From: Bolinopsis microptera
Taxonomy: Eukaryota > Ctenophora > Tentaculata > Lobata > Bolinopsidae
DNA length: 60,000 nt
NCBI RefSeq assembly: GCF_026151205.1
Contig: NC_087080.1
Coordinates: 2,833,096-2,893,095, forward strand
Direction of reading: 5' to 3'
Shown here piece by piece: positions 1 to 12,600 of this stretch. The position numbers and the translations under genes are program-made. The notes beneath the pieces were generated by a model that worked only from the letters and a program-made list of their open reading frames with translations, was not told the origin of the DNA and made no database searches. How positions within the stretch are numbered: position 1 is the first letter of the stretch; each line of letters starts with the position of its first letter.

Positions 1-3000
1 GCAAACATCGCCGGCCCGATGCCCCAGAAAGTTAGAAAAATCCTCCAGGTAATTTGTGATGAGTTTTGTGATGGTTCCAATATATTTAGTAGTGGAACAG
101 CAATACTAAGGTAATGGGACTACTGCGGACCCTCTACCGGCCAAACCTTGTTAACAAAGCCGCAGTCAAGGTTCGGTGAACGGTAGTTAAAAGCGCTTAA
201 GGGACATAAGTCAAATTGATTATACTAAAGAAATAATCCCGATAACACTCAACCTCTGCCTGATCCAGAGGATATCACCATTTTACCTTCACACAGACAT
301 CGAACGCTGTAAGAAGATGACGATCAGACTAGGGCCTGTCGTGATATCATGGATCGCTTAGGTTCCACCAGGATCTGGTAGTCCTCATAATTCTGCGGCC
401 TCTATGTGTCGTCATCTCGCACAACTCCGAAAAACCGTTGTGAGTTTGGCATGTGAAAATTTGCAGCCCTACAGACATCGATTGGGTTAACGAGTTGTCG
501 TACGTCACCTCAAGATCGGGTGACAGGGGGCTGAACAGGCCAGAACCCAATTGATTGGGTCGGAGGTCACGTGATTATGAGCCTGAGGTCACGTGACTAT
601 GACGTCACCAGAGCTGAGAGCTCGTTCTCCGTTTCCCGCTCTTTGGACCAGGTGAGCTTGCATGCTTGTGAAAGTGGGTGTAAGTACAGCTGTACTGTAG
701 TTACATCCAATTACCCCTAATAGAACGAAGATTTATTTTCTGACAGAAAGCTAGAAATTTACCAAAATATCGACTTTGTTCAAAATTTATTTTGATGACC
801 ACTCCTGACCTAAAATTGCACGAGAAATCGATTAAACTTGGTTTCAGAACTCAACAATGCTTCCTTATGCCTTAAAATCCATTTTTATCGATACAATAAA
901 CATTTTGATCCTGTGGATTAATTGATATCTGGATATTATCCGGTTGGAAGAGACAAGGACAAGTGAAACAAGGAAGTTAGGAGTAAGGGCAAATTTTCGG
1001 CGTCAACGCCATCTTCAGGCTAAAATTGTTATAAATGTTAGTATATAATAAATGCTTCTATACTAGTTAAAATGCTAAATTAAAATTACACACACTGAAT
1101 ACAGGTTACATCAAATGGTATTGTACATTACATTGAAAATAGTGATGTACACACGTTTTACACTCTGTCCAAGTACATAATATCTACTGAACAGCAGGGT
1201 CGTGTGCTATTTGTTTAAATTTGTCTTTGAATATGTTGTAAAAGAAATCCCTTAAGCTTCTCGCACTCTTCTTTGTTATTGATACTAGGTTTAAATACAT
1301 TAATGTAGTAAGCTTCTGTCACTTTACGTTTAATGGTGCTATATAAGTTAATTTCTAAAATATCGAAGGAAATATCTGGTTCTATGTTATCGTGAAACTC
1401 TGAATAATGAGCAGCCAACGCATTATCAGGATAGGTTAAAGGCCTGTTGACTGCTCTTCGATGCTCTGAAAATCTATCGTGTGCTGTTCTACTCGTTTCC
1501 CCTATATGTCCGTCCGTGTCCGCCAATGTCCCAAAAAACACGTCCGTTGTCTCATAGAATCCAAAAAGGACAGGACATAGGCGGACATAGACGGATGTGA
1601 CACCCCCCCCCCCCCCCCCATTATTACTTGTAACTTTACACGTGAATTTTTTATTCAATATCCGTAGACTAAGTCAGAAGTTTAAGAAGGGAGCAAGTTT
1701 GAACATAGAGCACGTATCAGCGAATTACGGACGGACTTTGTTTGTTTGTGCTGTAACATTTTTCCTATGTAACATTAAAATTCGTTAACTGATCCTCAAA
1801 CTATAACAGATTTTATTCATTTATCTTTTACCTTTAGAAAACTGAAGAAGCTTCACGTGACCATGAGGAAGGTCCACGATTTCTTGTTACTTCACAAAAA
1901 ACGTCTGTAGCTTAATTAAATTTCAGATCACATCATTAATGGGTTATAAATATGACTAAACATAAGCCATATTAAGTGAATGTAACTTATTATTTAGGCT
2001 TTTAACAACTATATGTCACCCAAGTGACGGAAGTACAATCTTACTATATATAAAGCGAGACGATATATATCCGTACCATTTTACTGACACCACGGCATCA
2101 AATTTAACACGATTTTCCGCAAAAACGCGAATTAAATAGGTAATAATTTATTTAGTCTCTTGAGTCTTAAAACCACTCAGGGGTTAGACGGGTTCCTGCT
2201 AGTAGACTTTAACCTGTCGACAATATTTCAGGAATGATTCCCGCAAGAAATTATATTCCTTCGTTTTGCTGTGATCCCTACTCTGGAACTAACTGCTGAT
2301 GAAATTTCATACGATTCGTTGATTTTTTGTAAAAATTGAACTTATATTTTATAAAATTCCGATATTCTTCAACGGTTGAAAAATTCCGAATCTTATGGTT
2401 AAGTAAGAATTTGCATTGTGTCTTATCGAAAGTGAGTAAGAGAAACACTTGTGACAATTTTATTTACTGGTCCTCTTATTTGTAAAGATATCCTCAATAC
2501 ATTCAATGACAAAGTGTGATAACTGTTAAAACAGGGGTCGAATTCACAAAAAATAACGTAAACCGTTGATTTAAAGCAATCGCCGCTCCTGTCTCTTGAT
2601 TGCTGATGATGATCAGGAACGCATGACGTATAAATATCATCACGACGATTATTGGTCACTCGAAATCGACCCGTTAAGAATGCAATGTAAGTGCGATGGT
2701 TTTTTCTGTGCATTTGTTACCTGTTACTAATTAATCCACAGGATCAAAATGTTTATTGTATCGATAAAAATGGATTTTAAGGCATAAGGAAGCATTGTTG
2801 AGTTCTGAAACCAAGTTTAATCGATTTCTCGTGCAATTTTAGGTCAGGAGTGGTCATCAAAATAAATGTTGAACAAAGTCGATATTTTGGTAAATTTCTA
2901 GCTTTCTGTCAGAAAATAAATCTTCGTTCTATTAGGGGTAATTGGATGTAACTACAGTACAGCTGTACTTACACCCACTTTCACAAGCATGCAAGCTCAC

Positions 3001-4200
3001 CTGGTCCAAAGAGCGGGAAACGGAGAACGAGCTCTCAGCTCTGGTGACGTCATAGTCACGTGACCTCAGGCTCATAATCACGTGACCTCCGACCCAATCA
3101 ATTGGGTTCTGGCCTGTTCAGCCCCCTGTCACCCGATCTTGAGGTGACGTACGACAACTCGTTAACCCAATCGATGTCTGTAGGGCTGCAAATTTTCACA
3201 TGCCAAACTCACAACGGTTTTTCGGAGTTGTGCGAGATGACGACACATAGAGGCCGCAGAATTATGAGGACTACCAGATCCTGGTGGAACCTAAGCGATC
3301 CATGATATCACGACAGGCCCTACGATCAGACCTCATTATTAGGTTCCAATATATATTGAAGAAAATTGAAGAAAAATATTGTCAAATATTTACGCTATTC
3401 AGCTAGTGTTGAAACGTAAAACGGGTATTGCCCAATGCCTTCTTAGCAGGCTTTGTATTAAGATTAAACAATTAAGGGAGAGGATGTTGAAATATTTTCC
3501 CGTTTTCAGCACTTGAGGCTTACAGAGATGAACAATGCGGTTTTGGTTCAACATTCAGAGAATATGATTGAAAAGATTAGAATCATTGAACCCTATGTCA
3601 CATGGGGCTATCCCAGTCTGCGTTCCATTCATGACCTGATCTTCAAATATGGTAAGTTATATATGATTGAGTTAGTGACAGGAGCTGTAATTAAAACTTA
3701 TAATACCTTCCGAGAATTATATGCACTAAAACTCGTGGACACTGAGAGCTGATAATTTGCAGATATATCCCGCAAGGGAAGCTACTAGGTATTTATATTA
3801 TCAGCATAGACTGCGAGTCACCTCAGACTAGCTGGCGGGGAGTTTCAAAACAAATAACAGTGGGGCACTATATATTAGACACTATATATTGTATCATGCT
3901 ACTTGTACTGACACTCCCATTTTAGGGTACGGAGAAGCAGACGGGGTGAAATCAGCTCTCAGTTCAAATGTGATTATCGAGAACAAGTTCTCAAAACAAG
4001 GTCTGCTGTGTTTGGAAGATGTGGTGAAGCAGATCTTCGAAGCAGGACCTCATTTTGAAATGCTGATAGAGTTCATGTACCCCTTCAAGTTGCAGCCCCC
4101 AAAGGGCGGCTTCAGAAGAGTGGCAGTTCATTTTAGTAAAAAGGGTGCCTGGGGAAACCGTGCTGAGAAGATCAACACTCTCATCAGGAAAATGTTGTAA
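1..4200 (+). CDS. RPL7L1: RPL7-family (uL30) protein, RPL7L1-like, C-terminal three exons
   Basis: Three exons are visible: 1-48, 3510-3651 and 3926-4200 (stop TAA). The splice phases join without a break (phase 0, then a split Gly codon), giving about 154 residues that end in IRKML. The 5' part of the gene lies outside the window. The middle exon reads EPYVTWGYPSLRSIHDLI and the last GLLCLEDVVKQIFEAG followed by PFKLQPPKGG and NRAEKINTLIRK, which follow the C-terminal half of eukaryotic uL30. The YVTWG and CLED residues match RPL7L1 (the nucleolar large-subunit biogenesis relative, Rlp7 in yeast) better than ribosomal RPL7, and overall divergence from the very conserved RPL7 also favours RPL7L1. 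That choice is an inference; family membership is strong. The 3.46-kb first visible intron carries a transposon (330-3322). The gene lies head to tail, about 350 bp upstream of the RNF17 start. Confidence 0.85.
1215..1503 (-). pseudogene. Penelope-like element remnant, C-terminal GIY-YIG endonuclease part
   Basis: The minus-strand frame contains HIGETSRTAHDRFSEHRRAV, then ALAAHYSEFH, then a segment ending VTEAYYINVFKPSINNKEE. This spacing (I/VGET-R....R..EH, ...H, ...E..YI....P.IN) is the usual C-terminal GIY-YIG endonuclease region of Penelope-like retroelements, where it acts in target cleavage. The reverse transcriptase and the GIY half are absent: just upstream the frame runs into a palindromic C-tract repeat (1500-1619). 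Downstream (about 1020-950 on the minus strand) a short GC-rich tail resembling PLE 3' sequence follows. It is a dead fragment carried inside the Mutator-like element. A LINE or other GIY-YIG source is possible but less likely. Confidence 0.7.
1500..1619. repeat. Palindromic MITE-like insert ending in a 17-nt C tract
   Basis: An imperfect inverted repeat pairs the segment from about 1507 (tgtccgtccgtgtccgcc) with the segment ending about 1597 (ggcggacatagacggat). It ends in an uninterrupted run of 17 C (1603-1619). It interrupts the Penelope-like GIY-YIG frame at the YIG motif. No clear target duplication was seen, so element limits are approximate. Confidence 0.5.
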
Positions 4201-4556
4201 AATGGAACACGGTGTAAAATTCTGGCTGCTTTCGTCTTTCAGCTTTTAAGTTATTGAGAATATCATTTAAATGACCGATGCAGTTTTTAATTTTTAGTGA
4301 TACGCTTTAATGGGTGTTGAATGTTGATTTTAAAGCATAATATCGGCTTATAACAGTATTTAATGGACTTAGTGTTCTTTTAATTTAACTTACGTGATAT
4401 ACCTTCGTATTATTCGTGTCACTGTTGATAAGCAATCTAGAGGAATACAATTTAAATCATTTAAGTTCGTCAAACTTAATAATTAAGCCTAACTCACTAA
4501 GGTATGGCATTTTGTTTGTTTCTACCCATAACCCATTACTTCAACACAGCAAGTTT

Positions 4557-7500
4557 ATGCCGCAAAGCGCGCCAATATGTCACAATTGTACAAAGAAGTA
4601 CAGCAAAGACCCACCCACAATACCCATATTGCTGAACTGTGGGCACACCTACTGTGAGGGCTGTATCACCAGGTTTGGGAGACTCATCAAGGGGAAGGGA
4701 AATATCACATGTCCAGGTTAGCTTTGGTTATATAGGACTTGTTTATCTTGTAAAGTTGAGCGGCATATGATAATACCTGACAACGTTTGCATTGTTTAAC
4801 AAGAAGTGCAATTTTTTTAATGTGGGTGACCGCTAAACTACCATATTATACACAAAAAACCTCGATCACTAACCCAAGTCATTGACTCTTTGACTTTTTC
4901 GTATCTACGGCACAAGAGTCGTGGGTAAAATACCAATCTGTTCTCTGAGGTCTGTGCAACTAGTGCAGTGGTTGGATAAAGCACTATAACAATACCTCCT
5001 CAGACTGTGCAGAATATCACTACATAGAGAGTCTAAAGAGCATCAAGCAGCTGCAGATAAATGCTCATATCTACGGTATCATTACCGCCCCTAACAGAAG
5101 AACTGAGAATGCAGTCGACGCAATGGTAACTAATATACATCAACAGTAAAACATTCAAAATATACGTTATGTTGGCTGTGTAAAATTATACAATATTATA
5201 TAATGAACTTTATGTTTTTATAACTTCATGCCATAATTTTTAACAGAGCGGTTGGAACCTAAATTCTGTTAAAATCCCATACCAATATCTATAAGAAATA
5301 TTAAATGTGAAGATATGATAACGTTTGAAAAAGTATGATAAGTTATCAGGTGATAAACAGTAAGCCCCCTCAGGTGCAACACAATGAGCTGGCCACCAAG
5401 TTGACAGATCTGGCAAGACAGCAGAGTTCAGATGAAGAAGAATCAGAGGTGGAGGATAAGGACGACTGTAAGTTATTTTTACCAAAATTTAGTCGAAATT
5501 GGCCTAAGTTGGGTTTCGTGTTGATAACAGTAATGGACCCGCAGTTACAGGGGGTCTAAACTTTAATGAATGATCCCTTACTATCACCAATATGGTAAAA
5601 CTTCGGCTAATGTTGGTGTATTCTGGTGACAGTTACATTCCACAAAAATGGCAACCATTTCTGACAGAAACCAACTTCTTTGTCAGGTGTGAGGTGTCAG
5701 AAAAGCTAAAATAAATGATCACGTGTCAATAATTCAGTTTGTTTAAATTATAAACAAGATACTAACACTCTTCACCTCCAGATACACCCTGTTGTGAGTG
5801 TAAAGGCAGGTCTTCTCTCCAGTGCAAGAACTGCGGGTCCCTGCCCTACTGCACTGCATGTTCAGACAAAGCACACAAACTAGTAGCTTTGCAGAGCCAT
5901 CGTCCGGAGCTTATCAAACCTAAATCACTGTTTGATCAATGCCAGTTCCATCCAGATGCTATTCCTACACAGTGCCTGGAGCATGATGGTAAACCTGTGT
6001 GTCCTCAGTGCCCCTCAACAGGTAATATTTGTTTCTTTGCTCTTTGGTGTGTTTTACCTTTGCTAGTTAAACCTAAATTTGTTTAAGAGAAGTTTAATCA
6101 TCCAAAATTATGGAGATGGTTGTTTTACCAAGTTTTTATTTCAAGAATTTTACACACAATCTCGTCTTAATACAATAAGCACGCCCGCAAGCATCACCGA
6201 ATCAATTTCACTGCATACCATCTCAGTTACACTGTCAACAATTCACCTGCAACAACGGCATAATGCTATGCGACTGATAACAGTCGTATTTACAAAATTT
6301 TGAAATAGCTAGCTAGCTGGGCCTGTTTCCACTCTTACAACTCAGAATGTGCATTAACATGATAATTTCAACCTTAAAATCCTATTTAAGGCAATTATAA
6401 CTGTGCTCAGCTATGCTTGTTAAATAAGGTCCATTTTAATAGTTCCAACGATATCTAATTTTGTGTGAGTTTCTGACTTTGAATAGATAATACTTATTGT
6501 ATATATTTTTGAATAAACATTGGCTGGTATTTCGGGCCGGTCCCCAGCAAACAAACACACTATCAGCAAAATGTTTAAATATTATATATTAAAAATCTCA
6601 CCACTTACCAGGGGAAACAATCGACTTGGTCTGTGAGCCGGATCAGATGGACGATCTTATCCAGAAACACAACCTAGCTCTAGAGAAATTGGAGGAAACT
6701 GACCAGAACATCGCCACAGATCTTATACCCATGGTAGAGCAAGACTTTCTGAGACTGAAGTCAGAGGTGCGAAAGGAGTTTGGTTATTTTCACGGTGTAT
6801 TGCAGGCCAGAGAGCAAGCTTTGTTGGGTGCTCTTGATGACGCACAGTCAAAAACTACGGAGCCTCTTTTAAATTACAGGTAAAAAGATGTCCCTGGCTG
6901 TCCCTGTCTCTGTCGAGATAACTCCATCTTATAAAATCAAAAGGAATATATTTAACGTGTTTTGTTGAAGCTTTTGGTGGAAATTTAATTATCTTTAGTC
7001 CTTTTAATTTGAAAATATGATCAGATCAGAAATAGTGAAAACGAAAAAGACTGCTCGTAAAAATTTCAACTGGATCCAGCGCCACAAAAATTCAAAGAAT
7101 GCACTGATTGAAAAGCAGTCTGAGGTTCAGACCATCAAGAAAGGTAAGTTTTATTAAACATAACGTATCAAGTGCTTTTTGGAAGTTCGTTTTTAGCAGT
7201 TCGTTTTGTCACGTCGAGGTTGTAGGATAAGAGTCAGACCTCTTATGTGTTATGATTTATGACGACAACGTTTTCATTACAAAAACAGAAGAAAACTTTC
7301 TTTTCGAAAGTTTTCTTCGGGGGACTTTTTTGAACAAACACATCATTTTTCTTAATATTGGTTAAATCCTTATTTGAAGCCTTTACATTAGCTTATTTTA
7401 AGATATTTGCTTATCTTAAAAGTTACACCTGCTAATAATCAACTCTCCAGGGATAGAAAGTATGAAATGTTCGCTGATCGTACAAAGTGAGAAACGACCC

Positions 7501-9571
7501 ACACTCTCCACTAAAAAGGGAATGTTATCGCAGTGTATAAACGAATTTTGTAAACTCAACATTGACGACGTTCACAATTATAATATGGATACAGTTAACT
7601 CGACAGTGGCTAAGTATAACGAGGAGGTATGTCTGGGTTATTGCTTTTATTTCTTCTGTTTTTCGTACTTTCGTGAAATAACGAGCAAGTTCATAATTCA
7701 GATCTTCTGGATATTATATGTTAGCTTTAGCCTAGACTGGATCAAGTTTAAAAACAACAAGAAATCTACTATTAGATCGAAACTGAATATTGTTGATCAC
7801 CCCCACTATCTACAAAATAATCAGAAATATGACACCCACAGCAGGTGTCATTGTTCCCCCTCCAGTGGAGAATGACTGGGAGTCATTGAACATGACACAA
7901 TTAAGTGTCACCTCTCAGCCCAGCGAGCCTCTCACAGTTCAATTCGCTACTGCAGGTACAATAATTATTTTATTGAATAATAGTTTTATTAATTTGAATA
8001 AGTAAAGAAATAATTGTTTTGTTAAACTAATATGATTAGATAGTAGTATTTAAAGGATAATTTGAAGATTCTCGATAAAGTATAAATTCTAAATTCATGC
8101 CTCTCATATTCGTATATTTTAAAATGAACACGCCCAAAATCGAGTTGTATATAACTATAATCAAATTGATTAATCGAATCGCTTAGTCCTCAATAAAGTC
8201 CTTAATAAAGTTGTTAGAATCTTTCCTTCATGAAGCAGATAACGATAAGTTCAACAAACACTATGACCACAGTGGAAGCTACTGCCATCTGGGGATCCAG
8301 GAAGGCAGCTAAAGAAGTTCCCACCACACCTCCAACCATACCCCAAGCCATAGTCACGGAACATCCCAGCTCTAATCGTGTCCTTCCGAAGTAATCGTAA
8401 TCGTTGTGTAATAACCCAACCTCCACCGCCTGTATGGAATAACACAGCTTTGCCAGCCCTAACAGCACCACGGAAGCTATGAGGCCAGGATTTGCTAGAA
8501 TGATACCAAAGCTTATAGCTATGGTTACCGTGATTACAGATTGAAGGATCAGGAACTTAACACGACTCAAAAGGAAGTACCCTAGTGGTCTCCCTGTGAG
8601 GTTGCTTGCACCAGTTACTGCTGACAGGATCAGGAAATCATTGCCTTGAACAACTTCCTCATAACCTTCAATTTCTTGGAGGAGACCTCTTCTGAAGCTT
8701 CTCATCAGCCACGGTAGAAGAATAATGCTTCCATATCCAACGAATTGGTTACAGAAGAAAAATATGCTTGATTTGATGACCCTCACAGAGAAATTTGAGA
8801 CATCTGTTGGTTTCTTGTCGACAGATACGGTCAGTTTCAGTCGGAACAATGTTTCTCTCTGCAACAGTTTCACTTTCTCCTTCTTTGCCTTTCTCTGGTT
8901 CTTCTCCGATGAAAAAGTGAAGAATGATGATGGGAGGAACAAATAGCGGGATTGAAGTCAGCAGAACGAAAACCCTCCAGGTTACAAGGTCTAGAATCAG
9001 CCATCCCAGTAAGGACACCCAAGTTCCTCCAACTGCTATACCAAGAGCTTCTGCCAGAAATGTGCTTTGAGTCAAGACTCCTTTAGTGAAACGAGCTTAG
9101 CAAGAAATATACCAATTGTAACGTCGTTTAATCCAACACAGATACCGGTTAAAGCTCTAGAGAGGATAAGGGTGTAATAATTAGGAACCACCGCACATAA
9201 AATAGCAAACACAATTGACAAATAGAGTGACAAAAGTAGTGTGAATCGTTCCCCCAATTGTTTTGAAATAAAGACTGATACCATACATGAGATTGCCCAA
9301 AACAGATACAGAATCACAGCTAGGATTCCCTCTTGAAAGTCCAAAAATCCGAGTTCACATGATACTGTCTGGGTGATGACTCCAGGGAGATAAGCCTCGA
9401 CTCCGTCCCCAATCTTTATCAGTACCGCCAGTGACACGAGGAGGTAATCCTGTTTAGTCCACAAGTCGGATTCAGAGGGGGAGATGCTTCTATTTTTAGC
9501 TCCGTTTCGTCGGACATTTCTACAGACTGTTACTATACTATGTTATATAATATTATATTATATATTGTGAC

Positions 9572-9602
<31 letters not shown>

Positions 9603-12600
9603 AATGACTACTTTTGGGGACTTGGGGAATTACGTCAACGATTTTACCCCGAGTCCCCATGATTTTTAGTCCCCATTAGTCCCCAAAAGTCTCCATTAGT
9701 CCCCATTTAGATGATTTTTAGTCCCCATTAGTCCCCAAAAGTCTCCATTAGTCCCCATTTAGATTTAACCTACTCTTATCTTGGACAAAACATCTCGATC
9801 GTATCGTTATTAAACTAACTTGAAAACCATAAATAACTGTCAAAAATTCTGGGGACTTATGGGGACAAATGGTGAATTACGTCAACGAGTTGACCTCTAG
9901 TCCCCATGATTTTTAGTCCCCATTAATCCCCAAAAGTTTCCATTTGTAGTCATTGGCCCCCCCCCCCCATTGTGACTTAGTACTAGCCTGACTAAAATTT
10001 ACACTGACGACCTGCATGTGAACAATTAAAATTGGGTCTTGCACAATAACGTTTAAGGGTAATAACGGTATTTGTTCTGAAAGGTTGCAGAATGCAAATG
10101 AGGGCACAAATCTAAAGAACCAACATAGAAATGCCGTGTAAAACAAAAGCTAATACGTGGTTACTCGTTCCAATGAGATGTCAGGAGGTGACCGGGATTG
10201 GCAATTTTGAGCTATCCCGGTCCCGGTCAAATGCTGATTTATTTATTTATGATCCCGGTCCCGGTCCCGGTTAATTCGGGATTCTTGGTCCCGGTCCCGG
10301 TCCCGGTCAATCACTCAAATTTGCCGGGATTTTGACCGGGATCTTTTACATAATTTCATTAACTGTGATTTTAAGTTTTTCCTTTCATTCATTGTGAATT
10401 TCATCTTTAAACATCATCTGAGCCAAATACAACAATGTTTAAAATTGCTAAACAAGTTTGAGTAATAAATTATGATCATGAATTAACCAGTAATCGACCG
10501 GAATTCCCGGTACCGGGAATCCCAGTACCGGGATTGGCAATTTTGAGCTATCCCGGTCCCGGTCCCGGTCAAGTCACATTTTGTATCCCGGTCCCGGTCC
10601 CGGTCAGGCCTGAAATCATGTCCCGGTCACCTCCTGTGAGATGTTATTCTAACACTTAAAACTGTTTTACAGAGAACAAAGATAAGGTGGTAGTAAGTGT
10701 CGTGAACACGCCACATTGTTTCTACGTTCAGAAGACCAAGGATAGAAATGATCTGGACGAGCTGCAGAATGTTTTGGTGGGTTGTCTCCCAATATCTACA
10801 TATAGATCTGCAAAAATATTATCGTTCGCCGCGATTTTCGTGATTTTCCCCGCGATTTTACCTACTCTGGCTTGTCGCGGCGCCGTGATTGTTGGCCTAA
10901 TTTATCGCGAGTTTCTTTTGTCCTTGATATAGCTATTTGGACCATAAATTGTTATTCTGAAACAGAAGGTATTTAATAATTTAGATTATCAGTGATCTGT
11001 TCGCTAATTATGTTCACTGTTTGCTAATTATCAGTGATCTGTTTGCTAATTATGTTCACTGTTTGCTAATGACCTGATCTGCAGGTGAAGTACTACGGAC
11101 TCTCAGTAACCGCTGAAGACTACCTGAATCGTGTGACTACAGGAGATCTGGTGTGCTGTAAGTTCACTTTGGATGGGTTCTGGTACCGGGCACGAGTTCA
11201 GGAGACTGATAACGCCTCCGCTAATGTGAGTTTCAGATAGTTAGATTATCATGTAGTAGTTGTACAGTAATACTAAATTAATGGGACTACTGCGGACCCT
11301 CTACTAGATTATCAACTTAATTCTATACCGTGGCCCCGTGGGTGACGGATTGCACTATTGACCCAATACCGCACCTTTTCCCACCATCGCGTCGGCAGCT
11401 ATTCGTTCTATTAGATTTTGTACTTGGTACCGTTGTGTACACTGTAGAATGATATAGGATTGGTATGCCCACAACATGACGGTACTATATCACAGGTGCT
11501 GTATATCGACTACGGTAACTCTGAACTAGTACCAGTCAGCAGTTTGCGAAGGTTAAAAACTCAGTTCACCCACTGTCCAGCTATGGCAATACAGTGTTCT
11601 CTGTTCGGTATAACCCCCCGGACTGGGTCTACTTGGACTGACGAGGCTGTGGAGTCCTTCAGACAGTTGACTGGGGAGAATGAGTTGGAGATGGTTACTA
11701 TGGGCAAGTCTCAGGAGTGTGCTGAGGTATGTTTAATTTAGGGGAAGTTTGTTTGATTTATCGTGTTTGTATTTTTTAGCTGACTTTTTATAAACTACCT
11801 AGACCTAGGTCCTAGACCTGTTTAGTTATCAATATCCAAATAACTTTTTCAATGATTATTCCTCTGTTGCAACGATATTGTATCATATTATATTATAATA
11901 ATATGATACAATATCGTTGCAAAAGAATAACAGTAACTCGGAAGTCGGAAAGACCCGACCACCATTTAATAGACCCCTTATATCTAACTAATCTTTCAAT
12001 GTCTAGATATAATACTCAGGTAGATTTATTGCGGATTGGTGGTGATATTGGGAGCACTCGGGAGTTCCTTGTGTTTTTAGAGCATGCCTGTTTCTCAACT
12101 AAAGACAAAATCAGCGCTGATATTGGTTGGTCAATTCTTTACACTTATCCTTTGTTATATTTCCTGGGGTTTATTATATTTTCCGTTATGACGTCCGAAA
12201 TTCCCTTTGATCGAGACTGCCGTAACAATTATTAATACATTAAGGGTACATTATGGCTACATTATGGGTGATATTATCTGAATAAACAGTTGATCACACA
12301 GCGTCACTTATAATATATAAAAGTAAATTGTCCCAGTAGTGGAAGATGCGGTTGAGGAGGAGGTTATTGTGGAGTTAGACACTGTTCAAGTAGAACCAAC
12401 CCCACTAACCTGGCCTGACTCTGAAGAGGAATACACCCTGGTGACTGTGAGCCACATTAATTCTCCCCACGAGTTCTACATTCAGTTCAGCCACACCTCA
12501 GAAACTCTACAAGATATAGGTTAGTTACTAGTTAGTCATGTCACATGTGCGTCTCGTTATTATGTTTTATTTTATGATTGAATTATGGTCTTATGAAATT

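Larger units (their letters stand above)
923..2729. other. Interior of the Mutator-like element outside the PLE fragment
   Basis: Apart from the Penelope-like remnant and the palindromic C-tract insert, the interior between the two TIRs shows no ORF, transposase motif or repeat I can name. The stretch 1620-2720 is AT-rich with a few CACGTG/CACGTGA-type motifs only. Confidence 0.5.
330..3322. mobile_element. Mutator-like DNA transposon, non-autonomous, 594-bp TIRs, 9-bp TSD
   Basis: Positions 330-923 and 2729-3322 are inverted copies of each other, 594 bp each, differing at only about one base that I could find (near 785 versus the mirror position near 2870). They begin TAGGGCCTGTCGTGATATC. 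The element is bracketed by a perfect direct repeat cgatcagac (321-329 and 3323-3331), a 9-bp target-site duplication. Long TIRs with a 9-bp TSD are typical of Mutator-like elements; Merlin (8-9 bp) is an alternative. The 1.8-kb interior has no transposase; it holds a Penelope-like fragment. The identical 67-codon open frames in the two arms are a by-product of the TIRs. It sits in an intron of the RPL7-family gene. Near-identity of the arms indicates a recent insertion. Confidence 0.93.

Noticed and set aside
347-550. 67-codon open frame, repeated identically at 3102-3305
   Set aside because: Lies inside the transposon TIRs; identity comes from the inverted arms, with no coding signs.
8725-8946. 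Plus-strand frame across the MFS gene
   Set aside because: Antisense shadow of the transporter.
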